Positions 59,129 to 64,000 of a DNA stretch of 64,000 bases are shown here, in pieces. The stretch is from positions 248,001 to 312,000 of the forward strand of contig NZ_QFHO01000001.1 in assembly GCF_004920835.1 (NCBI RefSeq). The letters are read 5' to 3'. Within the stretch, counting starts at the first letter, position 1. Each line of letters opens with the position of its first letter. This DNA is from Stenotrophomonas maltophilia (GTDB lineage Bacteria; Pseudomonadota; Gammaproteobacteria; Xanthomonadales; Xanthomonadaceae). The translations under genes and the position numbers were made by a program. Under the pieces are notes generated by a model. It worked only from the letters and a program-made list of their open reading frames with translations, did no database searches and had not been told where the DNA came from.

Positions 59129-60780
59129 CAGCGCGTTCCTCCTGTCTGTTGCAGATGACGCGCACGCAGTTGCGCGCGCAGTTCGCGGCGGCTGATCTTG
59201 CCGACCGCAGTGGTATCGAAACTGTCAACGAACACGACCTGGTCCGGCACCTTGAAGGCAGCCAGGCCGCGCGTACGCATCCAGGCCTTCAGTGCCGGCG
59301 CCTTGATCGGCTCACCCTGCTGGATCACGAACGCGCAGCTGCGCTCGCCCAGGTACTCGTCAGGAATGGAGACAACGGCGGCGTCGAACACGCCCGGATG
59401 GGCCAGCAGGTGATCTTCAATCTCTTCGGCGGAGATCTTCTCGCCGGCACGGTTGATGTGGTCACCGGCGCGGCCCTGCACCACCAGGTAGCCGCCCGGC
59501 AACTGCTGCACACGATCACCGGTGCGGTAGAACCCATCGTCGGTGAACGAGCGCGCGTTGGCCACCGCATCGTTATGGTAGCCACGGATGGTGTACGGGC
59601 CACGGGTCAGCAGATGGCCCACTTCGCCTTCGGCTACCGACTGGTCATGGTCATCGACGACGCGCACTTCGTCATCCGGGCTGATCGGGCGGCCCTGGCA
59701 GGCCACGATCAGTTCCTCCGGATCATCCAGGCGGGTGTAGTTGACCAGTCCCTCGGCCATGCCGAACACCTGCTGCAAGGTGCAGCGCAAGCCATCGATC
59801 ACGCGCCGTGCGGCTTCCGGCACCAGTTTGGCGCCGCCTACCTGCAGTACCTGCAGGCTGGACAGGTCATGCTTGCTGCTGGCGGCCGCCTGCGCCCACA
59901 GCAGCGCCAGCGGCGGCACCAGGCCACAGCACGTCACGCGCTCGCGGGCGATCAGCGGGAACGCTGCATCCGGGCCGGGGCCGGGGCTGAGCACCACGCG
60001 GGCGCCGGCATACAGCGCACCGAAGAAGCCGGGCGAACTCATCGGGAAGTTGTGCGCGGCCGGCAGCGCGACCAGATACACGCTGTCGCGGTCGATGCCG
60101 CAGATGTCATTGCTGGCGCGGAACGAATAGATGTAGTCGTCGTGCGTGCGCGGGATCAGCTTGGACAGGCCGGTGCTGCCACCGGAGATCTGCAGGAACG
60201 CCACCGACTGCGGATCCGGGTCGGCCGGCAGCTGGCTGCGGTCGCCCTGCAGCGACTCCAGCGCGGTGAACTCCGCTGCATCGCCATCGATGACCACGTG
60301 GCGCACCGCAGGTCCGTCGGCCTGCAGCGCCCGCGCGAGTCCGCGATGATCGAAGCCGTCGTGCAGGTCGGCAGTGATGTAGGCACTGGCCTCGGCCTTG
60401 TTCGCGAAGTGCACCAGCTCGGTGATGCGATGCGCAGGCAGTGCGTACACCGGCACCAGTCCGGCCCGGAACAGGCCACAGATCGTAGTGATGAAGCCAG
60501 CGGTGTTGCCCAGCTGCACCAGCACCCGCTCACCGGGCTGCAGGCCGAGTGCCAGCAGGCCGGCACCGATGCGACCGGCTTCGTGCCACAGCTGCGCATA
60601 GCTCAGGCGGACGTCACCAGCCACCACCGCGATGTCATCCGCATAGTGTTCCGCGCGCTCGCGCAGGAACGCCGGGAAGGTCTCGCCACGCCAGTGACCG
60701 GCCTCGCGATAGCGCGCCATCAGTTCATCAGGCCATACCTGCTGCAGTGGCAGGCGGGAAGAATCAGCGGAGGTATTCAT
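59128..60780 (-). CDS. entE: 2,3-dihydroxybenzoate-AMP ligase EntE
   Basis: This 550-aa stand-alone adenylation enzyme activates 2,3-dihydroxybenzoate and loads it on the carrier protein. The phosphate-binding loop is [19 protein letters not shown], with [15 protein letters not shown] and [20 protein letters not shown] following. The catalytic Lys lies in [21 protein letters not shown] marks the aryl-acid pocket region. It overlaps entB by 1 bp (TGATG) and entC by 4 bp. Confidence 0.95.
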   Translation of the reverse strand: MNTSADSSRLPLQQVWPDELMARYREAGHWRGETFPAFLRERAEHYADDIAVVAGDVRLSYAQLWHEAGRIGAGLLALGLQPGERVLVQLGNTAGFITTICGLFRAGLVPVYALPAHRITELVHFANKAEASAYITADLHDGFDHRGLARALQADGPAVRHVVIDGDAAEFTALESLQGDRSQLPADPDPQSVAFLQISGGSTGLSKLIPRTHDDYIYSFRASNDICGIDRDSVYLVALPAAHNFPMSSPGFFGALYAGARVVLSPGPGPDAAFPLIARERVTCCGLVPPLALLWAQAAASSKHDLSSLQVLQVGGAKLVPEAARRVIDGLRCTLQQVFGMAEGLVNYTRLDDPEELIVACQGRPISPDDEVRVVDDHDQSVAEGEVGHLLTRGPYTIRGYHNDAVANARSFTDDGFYRTGDRVQQLPGGYLVVQGRAGDHINRAGEKISAEEIEDHLLAHPGVFDAAVVSIPDEYLGERSCAFVIQQGEPIKAPALKAWMRTRGLAAFKVPDQVVFVDSFDTTAVGKISRRELRAQLRARHLQQTGGTR

Positions 60781-61970
60781 GCGGCAGGCTCGATGGCGGG
60801 CGCCGATTCATGGACACCCAGCGCGTTCAACAGGGCAGCGAACTTGGCTGCGGTTTCAGCCACTTCAGCCTCGGGCTGCGAATCGGCGACGATGCCGGCG
60901 CCTGCGTACAGGCGCAGCTGCGTGCCCTGCAGTCGCGCGCAGCGGATCGCCACGTACCAGTCGCCATCCCCCTGCGCGTCCAACCAGCCGACTGCACCGG
61001 CATAGAAACCGCGCGGCACCGGTTCCAGCTCACGGATGCGCTGCAGTGCCGCCAGCCGTGGCGTACCGCAGACTGCCGGCGTGGGGTGCAGCTGTGCCAA
61101 CAGTTCGGCTGCAGACGTCTGCGGATCCTTCAGGGTGGCGTGGATGCGGGTTCCCAGATGCCACATGCTGGCAGTCGCATGCAGCGCCGGCCGCGGCTGT
61201 GCATCGATGTGGCTGCAGTACGGCGCCAGGCCATCGACGATGGCTTCGACCACGTGGCGATGCTCGTCATGGTCCTTGCGCGAGGCCAGCAGCGCCTGCG
61301 CGGCACACTCGTCCTCGGTGGCATCGGCGCTGCGGCGTGCGGACCCGGCCAGCGGGTGCGACAGCAGCTGCACACCACGCTTGCGCAGCAACAGCTCCGG
61401 CGTTGCGCCAACCAGCCAGGCCGGGGCCCGCCCCAGTTCGACCGGCAGCGGCACCGCATAGGTGGCCACCGAGGGGTCCGCACCCAGCCGTGCCAGCAGT
61501 ACATCCGGCGAAAGCGCTTGCCGGGTGCGGGCCAGCAGGCTGCGCGCCAGCACCACTTTATGCAGATCCTGTTCGGGCGCGCGCAGGGCCTGCACCGCAG
61601 TGGCCACGGCGGCGGCATAGTCCACCGCTGCGGGCTCTGCACGCAGCTCACCCTCCAGCGGCGGCGCCGCCTGCGGCTGCAACGGCAATGGCGGCAGCAG
61701 CCGCTCGGGCTGGTACATCGCATCATCAGCACGCGGCTCGAACGGCACCGCGCCGACCAGCAGGCCGGGGCCGCCACGCTGCTGGGCGAAGAAATCCGCA
61801 ACGCGCTCAGCCAGGGTTCCCAGCGCACCACTCGGCAGCGCGGCCCGGCAACCGCGCGCATGCACATGCTGACCCGCATGCTGCAACAGGAACAGTGCGG
61901 CGTCGTCGATGGTATCCAGGGCCGGCGGCGCAGCCTCCGGCCACGCGCCCTGCATCAGGGAATCGTTCAT
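60777..61970 (-). CDS. entC: Isochorismate synthase EntC
   Basis: This 397-aa chorismate-binding enzyme converts chorismate to isochorismate, the first step of dihydroxybenzoate synthesis. Family motifs are [44 protein letters not shown] and [12 protein letters not shown], with the C-terminal [20 protein letters not shown] and [15 protein letters not shown]. The ATG at 61970 overlaps the transporter stop by 4 bp and follows GGAG. The long frame upstream is an antisense shadow of the transporter. Confidence 0.95.
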   Translation of the reverse strand: MNDSLMQGAWPEAAPPALDTIDDAALFLLQHAGQHVHARGCRAALPSGALGTLAERVADFFAQQRGGPGLLVGAVPFEPRADDAMYQPERLLPPLPLQPQAAPPLEGELRAEPAAVDYAAAVATAVQALRAPEQDLHKVVLARSLLARTRQALSPDVLLARLGADPSVATYAVPLPVELGRAPAWLVGATPELLLRKRGVQLLSHPLAGSARRSADATEDECAAQALLASRKDHDEHRHVVEAIVDGLAPYCSHIDAQPRPALHATASMWHLGTRIHATLKDPQTSAAELLAQLHPTPAVCGTPRLAALQRIRELEPVPRGFYAGAVGWLDAQGDGDWYVAIRCARLQGTQLRLYAGAGIVADSQPEAEVAETAAKFAALLNALGVHESAPAIEPAA

Positions 61971-63163
61971 GAGGTCTCCTTCATCCGATACGCGGCGGCC
62001 AACGCGCACAGCAACAGCAGCAGCGCACCCACCAGCAGATAAGGCAGGCTGGGCCCACCGCGATACAACAGCGTGCCGAGCATCGGTCCGGCCACCATGC
62101 CCAGCCCCTGCGCGGCAGCAACGGTGCCGGCGGCAGCACCCTGCTCGTGTGCTTCCACCGCGTCGGCAGCCAGCGCCTGGAACGAGGGGAACACGAAACC
62201 CATGCCGAACGCGGCCAGCGCATAGGCTGCCGGCAACTGCCAGGCCTGCTGAACGCCGGCCACCGAAGCGAAGCCGATGCCCGAAATCAATGCGCCCAGG
62301 ATGATCCAGCGCCGCGGATGCACCTCCAGCTTCATCACCAGCGCCTGCGCCAGGATCAGGCCGACGCCGACCGCAGTGAGCGCGATACCCGCCATGCGTG
62401 CGCCCGCCGCTGCATCCAGGCCGAGGCGATCGATCGCGAAGAAGCCGACCGTCACCTGCGCGATGGTCACCGAGACCATCGCAATGAACGCCGCCAGCTG
62501 TGGCAGGCGCAGGCGCGGGTCGAGACGGCTTATCGGATGGCGGCGTTGTGCAGAGGCGCTCTCCACTGGCGGTGTGGCCGGCAGCCGCCAGGCCAGCAAT
62601 GCCAGCGCAAGCAGCGGCAACAATGCGGCCACATACAGCGCCAGTGACAGATTCGTATAGGCCAGCCAGCCAGCGGCCGCCGGCCCCAGCACCATCCCCA
62701 GCGCGTTGGCGCTGCCCAGGCGAGCGAGGAATTTGGCACGTTGGCCGGTCGGTGCCTTGTCGGCGATCAGCGCGGCAGCGGTAGGGGGCACGGCGGCGTA
62801 GAACAGGCCGATCAGGCCACGCGCGCCGACCAGCACCAGCACCGATACCAACACAGGCGGCACTGCCTGCAGGGCAACGTCGATGAACACCGCCAGCGCG
62901 ATGTAGACCAGGGTGTAGGCGCTCATCGCCAGCATCAGCACGCGCTTGCGGCCGACGCGGTCGCTGAGCTGGCCCCAGGGGCGCGCGGCCAGCATCCACA
63001 ACACGCCGGCGGCGGTGACTGACAGGCCGGCATGCCACTCGGACAAACCGAGCATGCGAACCACCGGGCCGATCACGGCGACGAAGGACATCATCGCCAT
63101 GGTGCCGATCAGGGCAGCCAACACCAGCGCCGGCAAGCCGGGAACGACGGGACGTGCGTGCAT
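61967..63163 (-). CDS. MFS siderophore exporter, EntS-like
   Basis: This 398-aa major facilitator protein has twelve helices and a conserved A-motif loop (RPWGQLSDRVGRKRVLMLA). It opens the entC-E-B-B'-F-A operon and would export the finished siderophore, like E. coli EntS. It resembles the DHA1 drug/siderophore exporters in general, so the assignment comes from position. Fur-like boxes lie upstream. Confidence 0.85.
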   Translation of the reverse strand: MHARPVVPGLPALVLAALIGTMAMMSFVAVIGPVVRMLGLSEWHAGLSVTAAGVLWMLAARPWGQLSDRVGRKRVLMLAMSAYTLVYIALAVFIDVALQAVPPVLVSVLVLVGARGLIGLFYAAVPPTAAALIADKAPTGQRAKFLARLGSANALGMVLGPAAAGWLAYTNLSLALYVAALLPLLALALLAWRLPATPPVESASAQRRHPISRLDPRLRLPQLAAFIAMVSVTIAQVTVGFFAIDRLGLDAAAGARMAGIALTAVGVGLILAQALVMKLEVHPRRWIILGALISGIGFASVAGVQQAWQLPAAYALAAFGMGFVFPSFQALAADAVEAHEQGAAAGTVAAAQGLGMVAGPMLGTLLYRGGPSLPYLLVGALLLLLCALAAAYRMKETS

Positions 63164-63252
63164 GGAACACCAGCCGTAACAGGAAAGGATGGCCGGGCGC
63201 GTCTACACGCCCCACCCGGCACCGACCCTGCTCAGGACCAGATGCCACCCTT

Positions 63253-63297
63253 AAATGATAACGGCTCGTATTTGCATTTGATACCCATTCTCTTGAA
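63253..63297 (-). promoter_or_regulatory. Fur-like boxes upstream of the siderophore operon
   Basis: This stretch is A/T-rich in a G/C-rich region and contains AAATGATAACGG, TATTTGCATTTGATACC and, on the minus strand, GAGAATGGGTATCAAATGCA. These resemble overlapping Fur half-sites (GATAAT hexamers). They lie 90-135 bp upstream of the exporter start, a sensible operator position for iron repression. Confidence 0.65.
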
Positions 63298-63316
63298 TGG
63301 GCATGCAACAGTGGGT

Positions 63317-63646
63317 TCAGCGCATTGCACGCAGGCCCAGCAGACCACGGCGCTTGAACCACCACTCCAGCGGCAGCGTGACCAGCGGCGGGATCGCTGC
63401 CAGCAAGGCCAGCGCGCTCGCCCACCATGGCCAGCGCAGGTGCACTGCCGCAAACAGGGTGACTGCCACATAGACCAGGAACGCCACGCCGTGCAGCGGC
63501 CCAAACAGCTTCACCAGCGCCACATTGGCCATCGGGCCGTACTTCATCCACATGCCGATGAGCAGGCCGGCCCAGGTCACAGCCTCGATGAAAGCGACTG
63601 CGGCGAACAGGCGTCCGGTCGGGTGCATGGGGGAACGTTCGGTCAC
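63317..63646 (-). CDS. Small DUF3817-type membrane protein
   Basis: The 109-aa product has three helices (FAAVAFIEAVTWAGLLIGMW, LHGVAFLVYVAVTLFAAVHL, and the last near LLAAIPPLVTLPL) and the family feature KLFGPLHGVAFL with a conserved His. The end EWWFKRRGLL is also typical. The GTG at 63646 has GGAG with 6-nt spacing; ATG at 63661 or 63628 is possible. A Fur-like box lies upstream, so it may be iron-regulated like the operon to its left. Confidence 0.75.
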   Translation of the reverse strand: MTERSPMHPTGRLFAAVAFIEAVTWAGLLIGMWMKYGPMANVALVKLFGPLHGVAFLVYVAVTLFAAVHLRWPWWASALALLAAIPPLVTLPLEWWFKRRGLLGLRAMR

Positions 63647-63669
63647 GCGGAGCTCCGGCATCGGGATAT

Positions 63670-63690
63670 CAAATGCGAATGATACGCAGA
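63670..63690 (-). promoter_or_regulatory. Fur-like box upstream of the DUF3817 gene
   Basis: AAATGCGAATGATACGCAGA is A/T-rich relative to its surroundings and similar to the xanthomonad Fur box (AATGnGAATnATTnnCATT). It lies 24 bp upstream of the preferred GTG start. Confidence 0.45.
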
Positions 63691-63714
63691 TGCGGACGTT
63701 CCGGACACCGGCGG

Positions 63715-63738
63715 GTAGCGCCGGGCCATGCCCGTCGC
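63715..63738. repeat. SMAG palindrome, CCGGGC core
   Basis: GTAGCGCCGGGCCATGCCCG followed by TCGC is a GTAG repeat with one mismatch in the stem. It and the copy at 63761-63785 bracket the gap between two minus-strand genes. Confidence 0.7.
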
Positions 63739-63760
63739 GCGCAGCGGGGCAGCGATATGG

Positions 63761-63785
63761 CGTGTCCACCCAGGTGGACACCTAC
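63761..63785. repeat. SMAG palindrome supplying a stop codon
   Basis: CGTGTCCACCCAGGTGGACAC then CTAC is a reverse-oriented GTAG repeat with yet another core. The TAG of its GTAG end (63782-63784 on the minus strand) is the stop codon of the neighbouring gene. Confidence 0.8.
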
Positions 63786-64000
63786 CGGAGCGTCTGCGGC
63801 AACACCTGCTCACCAATCTCGCGCAGCACTTCATCCATTGCCCGCCCGTTCTCGACCAGATTGAACATCACGTGCGCCACACCCTGCGCATGCACACGCA
63901 GCAGATAATCACGCAGGCCATCGCGGCCAACCTTCAGGCCCAACGGCAAGGGCTCGGGCGGCGCCTGCGGATCCGCCTGCAGGTCCAGCAGCATCGACTG
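63782..64000 (-). CDS. Luciferase-like (LLM) oxidoreductase, C-terminal fragment
   Basis: Only the last 72 codons are in the window; the gene continues beyond the right edge. The visible end, LPLGLKVGRDGLRDYLLRVH and GVAHVMFNLVENGR, followed by MDEVLREIGEQVLPQ, matches the C-terminus of LLM-class FMN-dependent oxidoreductases, enzymes with a TIM-barrel fold. The substrate cannot be told. Its stop codon comes from a GTAG repeat. Confidence 0.7.
   Translation of the reverse strand, partial: QSMLLDLQADPQAPPEPLPLGLKVGRDGLRDYLLRVHAQGVAHVMFNLVENGRAMDEVLREIGEQVLPQTLR

Noticed and set aside
1-64000. CRISPR arrays, rRNA genes, prophage or IS elements
   Set aside because: No regularly spaced direct repeats, rRNA-like sequence, integrase or IS transposase was seen; the only transposase-like gene is the RAYT.

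Overview
The window is about 64 kb of high-GC gammaproteobacterial chromosome. Gene content and repeats point to Stenotrophomonas, most likely the S. maltophilia complex: GTAG-type REP palindromes with a RAYT transposase, a narK-narGHJI locus coupled to moa/mob genes, and a catecholate siderophore operon of the entCEBB'FA type. The genus call is inference from gene order and repeats, because no rRNA or tRNA gene is present. No CRISPR array, prophage or IS element was seen.

Layout. (a) 1-5338, minus strand: an STN/TonB-domain transducer, an ECF sigma factor, a FecR anti-sigma factor, two Phd-antitoxin-like genes and then gspG, gspK and gspL, which runs off the left edge. This resembles the Pseudomonas aeruginosa PUMA3 (VreA-VreI-VreR) system that controls a second type II secretion system. 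(b) 5.6-9.2 kb: an inverted-repeat element, an Lrp regulator divergent from azlCD, and a lipoprotein pair. (c) 9.2-31.8 kb: an anaerobic respiration island. It holds an FNR box, a PAS protein and a flavoreductase; a HemN-like gene, fnr and modABC; narK2-narGHJI-ppiC-narK1; and moaA-moaCB-moeA-moaD-moaE-mobA plus a small gene. FNR-type boxes precede four of these transcription units. ModABC imports molybdate, Moa/Moe/Mob build the cofactor, NarGHI uses it, and NarK proteins move nitrate and nitrite. (d) 31.4-35.5 kb: small unknown genes, a strongly structured gene-free leader, a hydrolase, a decayed hydrolase and an AraC regulator. (e) 35.6-40.1 kb: a four-gene tripartite efflux operon (FUSC pump, DUF1656, HlyD, outer-membrane factor). 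(f) 40.1-44.7 kb: mostly small exported or unknown proteins, dgkA and an M14 peptidase. (g) 44.9-48.8 kb: a tight four-gene locus (DUF3348, MotA/ExbB-like protein with a very long tail, MotB/OmpA-like protein, DUF2894). It has the ZorA/ZorB architecture and is the best candidate for an undescribed system. (h) 49.1-53.5 kb: a TonB receptor with a phytase-like enzyme, then a RAYT flanked by its REPs. (i) 53.6-63.3 kb: the catecholate siderophore operon with Fur-like boxes upstream, then a small membrane protein and the end of a luciferase-like oxidoreductase.

Most genes lie in tightly packed operons with 1-10 bp stop/start overlaps. Starts were chosen by Shine-Dalgarno spacing, overlap with the upstream gene, or domain onset. 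Functions come from motif recognition only; no database search was run.
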